This document shows, piece after piece, positions 14,756 through 23,554 of a DNA stretch of 64,000 nucleotides (positions are counted from its first letter, which is position 1; each line of letters starts with the position of its first letter). The translations under genes were made by a program, and so were the position numbers. Where the stretch lies: contig NZ_VEED01000004.1 of assembly GCF_007678255.1 (NCBI RefSeq), positions 124,001 through 188,000 of the forward strand. The letters run 5' to 3'. The notes beneath the pieces are model-generated. The model was not told the origin of the DNA. It worked only from the letters and a program-made list of their open reading frames with translations, and searched no databases. The stretch comes from Bacillus sp. X1(2014). GTDB taxonomy: Bacteria > Bacillota > Bacilli > Bacillales_B > DSM-18226.

Positions 14756-15988
14756 TTAGATGACTGTGGAGTTGTTATTTTTTATCCTAATTAATTCGTT
14801 CCTATTCAATATGGTATTTAATTTTTCAGAACCTAGGAGCATGATTACAATGAAACCTGCAATGACAAATGGAAAGATTCCTATTGTTGAATGTGCAGCA
14901 ATGAAACCAAGAAGAGGCGGCAGGAACGTACTGCCTGTATAAGCTACAGCCATTTGATAGCCCATGATTGTTTGGGATTGTGCCTGCCCAAATCGTGTGG
15001 GCGTTTCATGCAACATACATGGAAAGATCGGCGCCAATCCTAATCCAACCATAATAAAACCGATAAGCGAGAACGTGGATGGCAATGGCAGGAATAGAAG
15101 TAACGAACCAACTAATGCAATTACTTGCCCCATCCGTATCAGAGTCCGGTTACCAACCTTTAAGGTAATAAAGCCTGTTATAAATCTTCCAAATGTTATA
15201 CCTGCGTAATACAAGGAGACCCATTTTGCTGCTGTACCTACAGATAAATCTTTCACATTTACTAGGAAACTACTCCCCCAAAGCCCCATCGTTGCTTCTG
15301 CCCCACAATAAAACAAGAATGAGACCAAAGCTAACTTCACTCCCCTTATTTGCAGTGGTTTTTGATTTTCAAAATCTGCCCCAGACAAAACAGTATCTAT
15401 GTTTTCCGCCTCATTAGTGGAGTTTACATTACTGTTTCCTCCAACTTTCTGCCATAAAGGCAAAGTGAAGAATAGAATGATAACTAAAACAAACTGCAGA
15501 CCAGCAATGGTAAGGTAGCCGTTTCTCCAAGAATGCTGCCCTGAAATAAACTGAGCCATAATGACAGGACCGAGTGTAGCCCCAACTCCCCAAAAACAAT
15601 GAAGCCAACTCATGTGGTGTGCTTTGTAATGGGATGCAACATAATTGTTTAATCCCGAATCAACTGCCCCTGCACCTAATCCGAGTGGAATGGCACAAAT
15701 AAATAGCCAAACTAGAGAAGGAGCAAAATAAAACCCAAGCAGTGCACCAGCAGTCATTAAACAACTGAAAAATGTGACCATGCCAGTTCCGAAGCGATTT
15801 AGCACAGCTCCGCTAACAAAACTGGAAATAATTGTTCCTCCAGCAATTGTCATAAAAAGCAATCCGGCCGTCTCAAGCGGTGCACCAAATTCCGGTTGCA
15901 TTAAAGACCATGACACGCCCAACAATGAATCTGGTAAACCTAAGCTGATAAAAGCCAAGTAGATAATTCCTAAAAAGAATGTTGCCAT
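14756..15988 (-). CDS. MFS transporter, fucose-permease-like
   Basis: 410 aa with 12 predicted membrane helices and a central cytosolic loop at ~185-210. GLPDSLLGVSWSLM at the N-terminus and the RFGTGMV loop suit the FucP/YfmO-type sugar or drug branch of the major facilitator superfamily. GGAGGGG precedes the ATG. The gene starts 22 bp after the ROK repressor and is followed by acetyltransferase and HAD genes, so uptake or efflux of a sugar controlled by the ROK protein is likely. Substrate unknown. Confidence 0.87.
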   Translation of the reverse strand: MATFFLGIIYLAFISLGLPDSLLGVSWSLMQPEFGAPLETAGLLFMTIAGGTIISSFVSGAVLNRFGTGMVTFFSCLMTAGALLGFYFAPSLVWLFICAIPLGLGAGAVDSGLNNYVASHYKAHHMSWLHCFWGVGATLGPVIMAQFISGQHSWRNGYLTIAGLQFVLVIILFFTLPLWQKVGGNSNVNSTNEAENIDTVLSGADFENQKPLQIRGVKLALVSFLFYCGAEATMGLWGSSFLVNVKDLSVGTAAKWVSLYYAGITFGRFITGFITLKVGNRTLIRMGQVIALVGSLLLFLPLPSTFSLIGFIMVGLGLAPIFPCMLHETPTRFGQAQSQTIMGYQMAVAYTGSTFLPPLLGFIAAHSTIGIFPFVIAGFIVIMLLGSEKLNTILNRNELIRIKNNNSTVI

Positions 15989-16010
15989 TTTACCCCTCCA
16001 TAAATATCTC

Positions 16011-17036
16011 TTAGTTGTTTATTCCATTGATCATGATTTCCAGACCAAGACTTTGTAATCCCAATAGATAATCTTGTTTCCAATCACTGATTTTAAGTTC
16101 TGGCAAATGTTCTGCTGGAATATACTTTGAGCTTCGTTTTACAATCTGTTCTATGAACAATTGATTGACTTCATCATCGCAAAAAATAAATGCATGTGGG
16201 TTAATGATTGCTACAAATGAAGCGATCAACCTACTAATGGCATCAATTTCATATTCCTCACACATAAATGCTTTTTTAGTCCCGTTCCCATTTTCCAAAG
16301 CCTGCCGAAAATTTCGATCATCATACTGCGGAACGAATGAAATCTCACCTGAAAAATTAGTGCTGCCTCGCACCACAACTCCATTCACCAAAATTCCAGC
16401 TCCGGGACCATTATGACCTGAATATAAATAGATAAGCGATTTATTTTCCATAATATCCCTACTATCGTGATACCCAAGCACTGCAGCGTTCATATCGTTC
16501 TCTATAACAACGGGGATAGAGAAACGATTTTCCAGGTATCCCTTCAAATCAAAGTTTTGAAGATGTTCATAACCAGGTATATAAAAGATCCGTCCATTAT
16601 CAACGGAACCAGGTACGCCAATGGCTATCGAACTGATTTTCGGATATTTTTCTATTATTTCTACAACACACTCGGTTAATAATGTTAAATCAACATCAGC
16701 TAATACACTTGAGGTTTTACCTGCATCCTTGACTTCTCCCAAACAGTTAAAAACAATATAATTTGTCTCTGTACTCTCCAAAAAGATTGCCAGCCCTAAC
16801 ATATATTCCGGATTGTATGTATATCTTTTTGCCCTTCTTCCACCACTCGAATCATCAAGACCGACTGAGATAAGTTCGCCTTCCTTTTCCATCTGGGTTA
16901 AGAATTTACTTATTGTCGGAAAACTAATTCCTAATTTATCGCTCAGTTCAACTTTTGTTGCACTTCCATGTTCTAAAAGAGATTTACGAATACCACGAAG
17001 GATTACCGTCTTCATCGATTTTGGAGTTGCATCCAC
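16011..17036 (-). CDS. ROK-family transcriptional repressor
   Basis: 341 aa from GTG 17036 with an AGGTGGTG site. The N-terminal winged HTH (ELSDKLGISFPTISKFLTQME, ~24-45) is followed by a ROK kinase-like effector domain (IAIGVPGSVDNG, IVIENDMNAAVLGY, YSGHNGPGAGILVNG). The zinc-binding CxCGxxGC of catalytic ROK kinases and NagC/Mlc is absent. The protein likely senses a sugar and represses its own operon (MFS, acetyltransferase, HAD). Two identical-arm operators lie at 17062-17122 between promoter and start, so repression by blocking elongation or initiation is expected. Confidence 0.9.
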   Translation of the reverse strand: MDATPKSMKTVILRGIRKSLLEHGSATKVELSDKLGISFPTISKFLTQMEKEGELISVGLDDSSGGRRAKRYTYNPEYMLGLAIFLESTETNYIVFNCLGEVKDAGKTSSVLADVDLTLLTECVVEIIEKYPKISSIAIGVPGSVDNGRIFYIPGYEHLQNFDLKGYLENRFSIPVVIENDMNAAVLGYHDSRDIMENKSLIYLYSGHNGPGAGILVNGVVVRGSTNFSGEISFVPQYDDRNFRQALENGNGTKKAFMCEEYEIDAISRLIASFVAIINPHAFIFCDDEVNQLFIEQIVKRSSKYIPAEHLPELKISDWKQDYLLGLQSLGLEIMINGINN

Positions 17037-17061
17037 AAATAATCACCACCTAATTAAATCA

Positions 17062-17122
17062 ACTTATTAAATATCTTTAATAAGTATCTAACAAAAAAAC
17101 TTATTAAACACCTTTAATAAGT
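17062..17122. promoter_or_regulatory. Two perfect inverted-repeat operators for the ROK repressor
   Basis: ACTTATTAAA-N4-TTTAATAAGT occurs twice (17062-17085 and 17099-17122) with perfect 10-bp arms and centres 37 bp apart. ROK repressors of the XylR type bind such TTAnTAA-type palindromes. Confidence 0.8.
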
Positions 17123-17131
17123 AACGATGAT

Positions 17132-17160
17132 AATATAACATATAATATTACCGAAAACAA
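17132..17160 (-). promoter_or_regulatory. Promoter of the ROK operon
   Basis: On the minus strand TTGTTT (17160-17155), 17-bp spacer, TATATT (17137-17132); both operators lie just downstream. Confidence 0.6.
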
Positions 17161-17210
17161 GGGAGCCATATGGTACACTAAGGAAATAATACCTATTAAT
17201 GGAGGATTCT

Positions 17211-17660
17211 ATGATTTGGTTTTTACTGCTTATCGTTCTGTTTGCTTTTATGATGGGATTTTTTCAAGTTCCCATCTGGATTATGTATAGTATATTGGTT
17301 GTCGTACTAATTCTTATCCTATTTAGAAACCCGCTTCTATTTGGGAAAGATGCCGAAAAGATCATGGCGTATCTAAAAAAATCAAAAGAACTTCTTAGAG
17401 AAATGGGTGGACATAAGACAAAGTGGTACGCTTTGTCGGATATCGCCATTAATGAAGGCGACGTGGAAGCATTCAAACAATATAAAGCGAAAATAACGGA
17501 CACCTTTTTTTTAAACATGCTGGAAGTCGATCAAGCCGTTTATGACGGGAAAAAGGACGAGGCGGTTGGGTTGCTCGATAGTATGATTCCTAAGCTTAGA
17601 GGTTATAAATTTCTGACAGCTGTTCAGTATCGAAAGCATATTCTTGAAGGAAGAGTCTGA
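17211..17660 (+). CDS. Membrane-anchored protein, unknown
   Basis: 149 aa from ATG 17211, which follows GGAGG; the upstream ATG at 17199 overlaps that site. Two N-terminal membrane helices (MIWFLLLIVLFAFMMGFF and WIMYSILVVVLILILF) precede a soluble helical domain of ~100 residues. In it, paired helices (KWYALSDIAINEGDVEAFKQYKA and DQAVYDGKKDEAVGLLDSM) look TPR-like. The soluble part should face the cytosol. No family with a known function is recognised. It ends at the terminator at 17725-17752. Confidence 0.7.
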   Translation: MIWFLLLIVLFAFMMGFFQVPIWIMYSILVVVLILILFRNPLLFGKDAEKIMAYLKKSKELLREMGGHKTKWYALSDIAINEGDVEAFKQYKAKITDTFFLNMLEVDQAVYDGKKDEAVGLLDSMIPKLRGYKFLTAVQYRKHILEGRV

Positions 17661-17724
17661 TGAAATTTTAAGGTAAAGTAAATTGTAAGAGGGATAATTT
17701 TCTACACAACTCGAAACACAAATA

Positions 17725-17752
17725 AGCCCAACTTAATCGAGTTGGGCTGTTT
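17725..17752. terminator. Rho-independent terminator
   Basis: AGCCCAACT and AGTTGGGCT, nine perfect pairs with a 6-nt loop, then GTTTATA; placed between two convergent genes. Confidence 0.8.
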
Positions 17753-17767
17753 ATACATTCATTAAAC

Positions 17768-18178
17768 TTATTCTACCTTATTTTTTAATTTATTTAATTT
17801 CTTAAAATTTTTGTCATAGCTTTGTCGTTCTAATAGATTATTTAGCCAAAATTTTGCTCTTTCTGTATCGTTATTTTTTAAAAAGGTTTCAATTGCTTTA
17901 TTAAAGTTACTACTGTAATAAAAATTCTCATTTATCACCATTTCAAGCCCTTTATGATAAGAGTCAGATGCTAAGTTGTATTCCTTTGATTTGGAGTATA
18001 AAATTCCTAAATAAAATAGACCACTTGATATTTCTCGTTTGTTAAAGTGTTGTTGTTGAATGGCAGTCTTCATTATTTCAATTGCTTTTTTTCTTAAATA
18101 TAAATTTTCATAGGTATTTGCCTTATAAAAATAATCTTGATACTTCTTTAAAGGTTTAATTAACGAAATAATTCCCAT
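17768..18178 (-). CDS. TPR-like helical protein
   Basis: 136 aa from ATG 18178, preceded by GTGAGGTG; an upstream in-frame ATG at 18208 lacks a site. Helix pairs with TPR spacing are visible: SSGLFYLGILYSKSKEYNLASDSYHKG (~45-72) and NKAIETFLKNNDTERAKFWLNNLLE (~80-105). Such repeats mediate protein contacts. No enzyme motif. It stands alone on the minus strand; role unknown. Confidence 0.65.
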   Translation of the reverse strand: MGIISLIKPLKKYQDYFYKANTYENLYLRKKAIEIMKTAIQQQHFNKREISSGLFYLGILYSKSKEYNLASDSYHKGLEMVINENFYYSSNFNKAIETFLKNNDTERAKFWLNNLLERQSYDKNFKKLNKLKNKVE

Positions 18179-18237
18179 AAACACCTCACAAAAAATGATA
18201 CCCTCCACATGATGATCAATTTACGTCCATTTCTAAA

Positions 18238-18342
18238 ATTCACCCATACAAGCAATAGATTCGCCCATTGGAGCTCAATATTCGCTCATTAATACCTGAA
18301 ATCCGCCTATTAAACTCAAAAATTCGCCCATTGTTGGAACAA
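18238..18342. repeat. Five tandem 21-bp units (ATTCGCCCATT type)
   Basis: Units start at 18238, 18259, 18280, 18301 and 18322, each beginning ATTCGCCCATT or a close variant followed by ten variable bases. The flanks (18209-18237 and 18343-18536) show no gene apart from a promoter region for the VOC gene. Confidence 0.7.
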
Positions 18343-18536
18343 ATCGTTTAATAAATCTACTATATCAATAAATTAATTTTACACAACCTGAGTGATGACA
18401 GAATTTTTTACTTAAACTAGCTCCTCTTATTCTAAAAATCCCCCCGAATATCAGTTTTCCTATTATTATTTGCTTTTGGTGATTGTGGTTGCTAAACTAA
18501 TTTTTGAATATATAATGACAAAAGGAGATTTACGCT

Positions 18537-18914
18537 TTGATTAACAAAATTGGAAAGATAACTGTCTATGTCCAAGATCAAGAAGAGGCAAAAGATTTTT
18601 GGATTAATAAAGTCGGATTTGTATTAAAAGTGAAACAACCCATGGGACCAGACGCATTTTGGATTGAAGTCGGCCCAAGTGAAAACGAATTTACTACGTT
18701 AGTACTTTATTCAAAATCAGCAATGGAGCAGCATCAACCTTCAAAAATTGCACATCCATCCATTTTATTCAGCACCTCGGATATCGAAGCTACATATGAA
18801 AAAATGAAGCAAAATGGTGTAGTAGTAGAGGAAATGTTACGACTGCCATTCGGAAACATGTTTAACTTTAAAGATCAGGATGGAAATGATTATTTAATTA
18901 GGGAAGATAAATAG
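18537..18914 (+). CDS. VOC-family protein (glyoxalase/bleomycin-resistance fold)
   Basis: 125 aa from a TTG start with AAAGGAG upstream. Two beta-alpha-beta-beta-beta modules are visible: IGKITVYVQDQEEAKDFW, then ILFSTSDIEATYEKMKQNGV, and a closing FNFKDQDGNDYLIRE with the C-terminal metal-ligand position. VOC proteins bind divalent metal and act as lyases, isomerases, dioxygenases or resistance proteins. Substrate not predictable. Single-gene unit ended by a hairpin at 18926. Confidence 0.88.
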   Translation: MINKIGKITVYVQDQEEAKDFWINKVGFVLKVKQPMGPDAFWIEVGPSENEFTTLVLYSKSAMEQHQPSKIAHPSILFSTSDIEATYEKMKQNGVVVEEMLRLPFGNMFNFKDQDGNDYLIREDK

Positions 18915-18925
18915 TATTTATAAAG

Positions 18926-18962
18926 AAGAGTTATCTTGATCCAGGTCAAAATAACTCTTTTC
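18926..18962 (+). terminator. Terminator of the VOC gene
   Basis: AAGAGTTAT/ATAACTCTT outer stem with inner TTGA/TCAA, followed by TTTTC. Confidence 0.75.
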
Positions 18963-19005
18963 AGATTTTAGATTCACATTGTCTAACCTTCTTAAAAAAC
19001 AACAA

Positions 19006-20040
19006 CTAATCAGAAGCTAATTTTTCTCTTTCTGGTGCATGTGGTGGTTGTTCCATCCAGCCCTTCTCAATAAAGATTTTTGCTGCATTTTCAACAAATT
19101 CGGAAATTTTCACAAACGATTTAGTATAAACGAGACCAACATCGTGTCTCCCATTTACTGCTACTGAATTTCCAAATGCCCTTATTTTCATTGAAAACAT
19201 ATCCATCTTATGAAATAGCATTAACTTATCGGAAAAGGGAGAAAAAGTAGATGTTGTCACTAAATCATCAAGAAAAGATGGTGCAGGCAAATTTTCATCA
19301 TGAAGTTTTTGCATATAGTTTTGAATATTTGTTGATGTAAGGTCTCTGCCTTTTTCAAACAATTTCCGAATCTTTTCATCCTTTACTACTTGGGCAAAAG
19401 CCATAATTAAAGCCTTACTCGTCACATTATTTTCAATATTATCGTAAAAGTGTGCGATTTCTAATGCGTGCAAGGGTCGTACATGTCCAAAGAAACCATT
19501 TAAAAAATCCTGATGAACAAATTCGACTTTATCTGGAATTGGAATTAATGGTGGCTTAATAATTAGACCTTTATTCATTAATGTTTCTTTGATTTGGTCC
19601 ATTAAATCCATAGTGCAATCCATACAGTACCTGAAAAATTCATTTACATCCTTTCGATAGACAAGAGGGATGCCAACGTTATAAATACTCATCCCTGCTT
19701 TCGAAGCATATTTTAGGTAATGCACATAGAATTCATCTTGAAATAACCGAGGAGCACCGAGGTTTACGTCCTCTTCGGAAAACCCTTTCGGAATAGAGAA
19801 ATTCTCCTTTTGGAAAATTCCTTCAGTGATTTTCATAAATTCTTCGCTTAACTTTAATGCATTTTCTAACAAGGTTTTAATATCATTATCCTCAACGTGT
19901 TGAAGATAATAACTTAAAAGGCACTTTCCCATGCTGTTTCCCATATAGGTAGCCCACAGTTTACCCATTTCGGCTGATGTTAAATTTTCCTTTGTTTCGG
20001 TTTTATATGAGTTTAATTTAATCGGCTTAATTGTTTTCAT
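19006..20040 (-). CDS. DUF3231 family protein (copy 1)
   Basis: 344 aa made of two homologous helical halves: ~20-180 starts LTSAEMGKLWATYMGNSMGKCLLSYYL, and ~190-340 includes GHVRPLHALEIAHFYDNIE and FSPFSDKLMLFHKMDMFS. This is the duplicated, ferritin-like four-helix arrangement of DUF3231, found mainly in spore-forming Bacillaceae. The conserved FSDKLMLFH near the end is typical. The biochemical role is unknown. A paralogue lies at 25688-26695. Only its own gene is between terminators, so it is monocistronic. Confidence 0.85.
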   Translation of the reverse strand: MKTIKPIKLNSYKTETKENLTSAEMGKLWATYMGNSMGKCLLSYYLQHVEDNDIKTLLENALKLSEEFMKITEGIFQKENFSIPKGFSEEDVNLGAPRLFQDEFYVHYLKYASKAGMSIYNVGIPLVYRKDVNEFFRYCMDCTMDLMDQIKETLMNKGLIIKPPLIPIPDKVEFVHQDFLNGFFGHVRPLHALEIAHFYDNIENNVTSKALIMAFAQVVKDEKIRKLFEKGRDLTSTNIQNYMQKLHDENLPAPSFLDDLVTTSTFSPFSDKLMLFHKMDMFSMKIRAFGNSVAVNGRHDVGLVYTKSFVKISEFVENAAKIFIEKGWMEQPPHAPEREKLASD

Positions 20041-20129
20041 GATTACTCCCTTAACCTACTTTTCCCTCTAGTATTTTCCTTTAATTAAAGTCATATTCTA
20101 ACTTATTTTATGTCCATATTGACAGAACA

Positions 20130-20153
20130 AAAAAAAGTCGCCAAAAAGGCGAC
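20130..20153 (-). terminator. Terminator of the diguanylate cyclase gene
   Basis: GTCGCC-AAAAA-GGCGAC; on the minus strand followed by a TTTTTTT run. Confidence 0.8.
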
Positions 20154-20179
20154 AGGTACTTTAACTTTCACATCCAATA

Positions 20180-20920
20180 TTAGGAAAAGATTTCGTATGT
20201 ATTTTTTCCTTGTAATTTTGCTTTATACATTGCGATGTCAGCATTTTTTATTAAATTCATTGCTTTATCTCCGTGTTCTGGGAAAAAAGCAATACCAACA
20301 CTTGTTGAAGTGTAAATTAGATTTTCGATGATCGTAAAAGGCATACTTATCTCTTTAATGATTCTTCTCACATATTCTAAAACTAGAGGCTTGGCAGTGT
20401 TGGGAAATAAAATGATAAATTCATCTCCTGCAAAACGTGAAACAGTACCTTCTTTACCAACACAATTCATAAGACGCCTTCCAATTTCCTTTAATAAAAG
20501 GTCACCAACATCATGCCCAAAAGTATCATTTACCTGTTTAAAACCGTCTATGTCTAGAAACAGGACCGCTCCAGTATTTCTATCTACAAATTGCTTCACT
20601 AGTGAATGGTTCAATTCCCTATCAAAAAATCTACGATTTGATAGTCCTGTTATTGAGTCATAATATGCTAACTCTTTGTACTTTTCTTCCGCTCTCTCTA
20701 AAGTAATCCTCTGATGCATCACAATAAATAAGAATGGTACGAAAATCAAAATAGTAATAAGTATGTCAATGAACTCCTCCAATCCATCCTGAGGTATATT
20801 CCAAATCCAATGAATTAATTGTTGTAATACGAATACTTCAAAAACTTTTAAAAAAAGTAACCCCATTAAAATCAAGATTATTTTAAAAGACCATTTCGTA
20901 TATTTTCTCTCAGTTTTCAA
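20180..20920 (-). CDS. Membrane GGDEF diguanylate cyclase
   Basis: 246 aa from a TTG start (GGAGAG about 10 nt before). Two N-terminal membrane helices (~12-32 and ~48-68) frame a short loop, then a GGDEF domain from ~80: DSITGLSNRRFFDREL, LFLDIDGFKQVNDTFGHDVGDLLL, and the active-site loop RFAGDEFIIL. AGDEF replaces GGDEF, a substitution found in active enzymes. There is no clear RxxD inhibitory site. It makes cyclic di-GMP from two GTP at the inner membrane face. The small sensor part suggests a membrane or respiratory signal, but the signal is unknown. Confidence 0.88.
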   Translation of the reverse strand: MKTERKYTKWSFKIILILMGLLFLKVFEVFVLQQLIHWIWNIPQDGLEEFIDILITILIFVPFLFIVMHQRITLERAEEKYKELAYYDSITGLSNRRFFDRELNHSLVKQFVDRNTGAVLFLDIDGFKQVNDTFGHDVGDLLLKEIGRRLMNCVGKEGTVSRFAGDEFIILFPNTAKPLVLEYVRRIIKEISMPFTIIENLIYTSTSVGIAFFPEHGDKAMNLIKNADIAMYKAKLQGKNTYEIFS

Positions 20921-21075
20921 AACAAGTTCTCTCCAAGTTTTAGTTATTTTTTAACAGATTACTAAAACTATAGAATATTATCAAATGCAGATTATGGGTA
21001 TAAACAAAGTTAAGAAATTTGTTTTCCACCTAAAAAAATTTCCTAAATCACAATTCTATCTGTGTTCATTTTCTA

Positions 21076-21843
21076 CTATTGAAAATAATCATACGTATTT
21101 TTCGCTAACAATAAAAAGGTAACGACGATAAACAAGGCACGGACATATCCGCTGCCGCGTTTGATCGCAAATTTCGAACCTACAATAGCCCCAGCCACTT
21201 GTGCCAGACCCATCGGAATCCCGTAAGCGAAATTTACTTGTCCTAAAAAAATGAACATCAACAACGCAGAGACGTTACTTCCAAAGTTCAAAAACTTGGC
21301 ATTCCCTGCAGCCTTTAAAAAATTAAAGCCCATCATTAAAAAGGCAAAGATTAAAAATGAACCTGTACCAGGACCTATAAAGCCATCATAAAATCCGATT
21401 GCAAAAATGACCAAAATAAAAAGGATCTGATGGTGGATGGCGAATTTTTTATCCGTTGAAATACTGCCCCAATCCTTCTTAAAAATCGTATAAATTGCAA
21501 CCACTGCGAGCATGATTAACATCAATGGCTTTAACAATTCGGGATTCATTAAATGAACCGTCCATGCACCTATCATCGAACCAATAAACGTGAGAGGAAA
21601 CAATTTATAGACCGATTTTATATTAAGCTCCTCTGAACGATAAAACATAACTGTGCTTGTTAAGGAACCGATTGTCCCAGCTAGTTTATTCGTTGCCACG
21701 GCGGCCGCTGGCGTCAGACCTGTAAATAACAATGCCGGCAAGGCAATCAGACCTCCGCCGCCAACCACGGAATCAATAAATGCGGCTAAAAAGCCAAAAA
21801 CAACTAAAATAAGTAATAACGATGGATCTAAATCAAAAAACAT
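21076..21843 (-). CDS. TSUP-family anion exporter (TauE/SafE)
   Basis: 255 aa with about eight membrane helices. The two TSUP halves are visible: FLAAFIDSVVGGGGLIALPAL at the start, and GFYDGFIGPGTGSFLIFAFL with the PGTGS signature in the second half. The family exports sulphite or organosulphonates, or handles other small anions. The upstream neighbour on the same strand is hmp, but more than 240 bp and a terminator separate them, so it is a separate unit. Substrate not predictable. Confidence 0.9.
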   Translation of the reverse strand: MFFDLDPSLLLILVVFGFLAAFIDSVVGGGGLIALPALLFTGLTPAAAVATNKLAGTIGSLTSTVMFYRSEELNIKSVYKLFPLTFIGSMIGAWTVHLMNPELLKPLMLIMLAVVAIYTIFKKDWGSISTDKKFAIHHQILFILVIFAIGFYDGFIGPGTGSFLIFAFLMMGFNFLKAAGNAKFLNFGSNVSALLMFIFLGQVNFAYGIPMGLAQVAGAIVGSKFAIKRGSGYVRALFIVVTFLLLAKNTYDYFQ

Positions 21844-22031
21844 CTAATCAGCCTTTCTTGTTGTTACAACTACCTGAAAAATATTGATAACCTATTTTTT
21901 ATCCTTCATTATTTTAAGCAGATATTTCACTTTATGTAAAGCCTATCGGATAAATCAATCACCAAAGAATTTATAAATTGCCTCTAATTTACTTGGAGCC
22001 CCATTTGAACTGAACTACTAAATTATTTTAA

Positions 22032-22065
22032 ATTAAAAACTCCCTACTTGACCTTAGAAGGGAGT
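22032..22065 (-). terminator. Terminator of hmp
   Basis: ACTCCCT/AGGGAGT stem; the minus strand continues into GTTTTTAATTT. Confidence 0.75.
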
Positions 22066-22090
22066 CGTGAATAATGGTCAATTTTTCATT

Positions 22091-23377
22091 TTAGATGTCA
22101 GCGTCTAATCTGCCAAAGGAACCAAAAAATTCATAGTGAATCTGTTCTTCCGGTATCCCCCATTGCTTTAATGATTTATTTACCACTTTCATGAAGGGCT
22201 CTGGTCCACAAAAATAAAAATCAGCATCCTTCGCAGGCACCACTTGTTGAATCCAATCGAGAGTAATATACCCTTCCTTATCAAAGCTTTTCATTTCCCT
22301 GTCTTCTTCTGTTGGCTTCTCATAAATAACAAATGATTTTACGTTCTTATGCTCTGCTGCCAACTCGTTTACGTGTGTTTTAAATGCATGAAGATTACTA
22401 TTTATAGCTGCATGGATAAAATAAGTTTCACGGTCTGGTTTTTCTTTCACTGTCGTATTTAACATACAGATCATTGGTGTAAGTCCGACCCCTCCACTAA
22501 TTAATATTAATGGACGTTTTGATTCCATATCTAAATAAAAGTCACCTGCAGGAGCAGTGATTGGAATAATATCTCCTTCGTTTACCTGGTTATGAAGATA
22601 GGATGATACCACTCCAGCCGGTATGCCGCCTTTCGAATCTTCCCGCTTTACACTAATCCGGTAATAGTCTAAACCTGGGCTATCAGACAAACTATACTGC
22701 CTTAGATGGGTATATTTTTCATCATGACTCTCCATTTTCACCGTTATGTATTGCCCTGGGATAAAAGTAGAAATTTGTTTTCCATCTTTTGGTTTTAAAT
22801 AAAAGGAGGTAATCACATCGCTCTCTTTCACTTTTTTCTCGACAGTGAATTCACGAAATCCTGCCCAACCTCCTGGCATCCCTTCGGTTGTTTGATACAT
22901 TTTGTTTTCCATTCGGATAAACACATCAGAGATGACATCATAGGCATCTGCCCATGCGTCCAAGATTTCATTGGTAGCTGCATCTCCTAATACTTCCTTA
23001 ATAGCACCTAAAAGATTTTCCCCCACGATTGGATAATGCTCAGGCTTTATTTGTAAGCTCCGATGTTTCTCTCCAATGCGCTCTAGTACTGGCATGATTT
23101 TACTAAAATCTTCAATATTAGCAGCAGCGCCATAAACGGCATCGGCTAATGCTCTCGGTTGATGACCCGTTATCTGGTGTGTTTGGTTAAAAATGTTCAG
23201 AAGTTCTGGATGCTCTTTAAACATTCGCTTGTAAAATTGCTTTGTAATAGCCTCACCATGCTCTTTGACTACAGGTAAAGTTACCTTAATGACCTCTAGT
23301 TTTTTCGGATCAAGTGCTTTCACTACTTTTAGCACTTCTTGCCAGGTATTCTTTTCTTCAATTTTTGTTGCAGGCAT
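22091..23377 (-). CDS. hmp: Flavohaemoglobin, nitric oxide dioxygenase
   Basis: 428 aa. The globin domain (~20-155) includes ITKQFYKRMFKEHPELLNIFNQTHQ and the proximal-His region GEKHRSLQIKPEHYPIVGENLL. The FAD-binding domain follows (~165-270; IPGQYITVKM, RQYSLSD). The NAD-binding domain (~275-428) has LISGGVGLTPMICML and FYFCGPEPFMK. Hmp uses NADPH or NADH to oxidise NO to nitrate in the cytosol and is usually induced by nitrosative stress. It starts ~15 residues later than usual because of a short N-terminal extension (MPATKIEEKNTW). AGAAAGGGG precedes the ATG. I saw no clear NsrR site. Confidence 0.95.
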   Translation of the reverse strand: MPATKIEEKNTWQEVLKVVKALDPKKLEVIKVTLPVVKEHGEAITKQFYKRMFKEHPELLNIFNQTHQITGHQPRALADAVYGAAANIEDFSKIMPVLERIGEKHRSLQIKPEHYPIVGENLLGAIKEVLGDAATNEILDAWADAYDVISDVFIRMENKMYQTTEGMPGGWAGFREFTVEKKVKESDVITSFYLKPKDGKQISTFIPGQYITVKMESHDEKYTHLRQYSLSDSPGLDYYRISVKREDSKGGIPAGVVSSYLHNQVNEGDIIPITAPAGDFYLDMESKRPLILISGGVGLTPMICMLNTTVKEKPDRETYFIHAAINSNLHAFKTHVNELAAEHKNVKSFVIYEKPTEEDREMKSFDKEGYITLDWIQQVVPAKDADFYFCGPEPFMKVVNKSLKQWGIPEEQIHYEFFGSFGRLDADI

Positions 23378-23504
23378 ATTTTTAGACCCCTTTCTGCACT
23401 ACACTAATAAGGTTGTCCACGTACCTAATCACTATGAAGGTAATTTCTGTAACGGGAAGATAATAAGTGGAATGCCAATGTTAATGTCCTATAAGCAGTG
23501 AAAA

Positions 23505-23535
23505 AAAACCGACTTCACAAAAGTGAAGTCGGCAT
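23505..23535 (-). terminator. Terminator of htpG
   Basis: CCGACTTCAC-AAAA-GTGAAGTCGG, ten perfect pairs; the minus strand continues into a T8 run. Confidence 0.85.
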
Positions 23536-23554
23536 TAGAGAGTAATCAAATGGA

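Noticed and set aside
20180..20920. Inactive diguanylate cyclase because of AGDEF instead of GGDEF
   Set aside because: Ala at the first position occurs in active enzymes, and the other catalytic residues are present.
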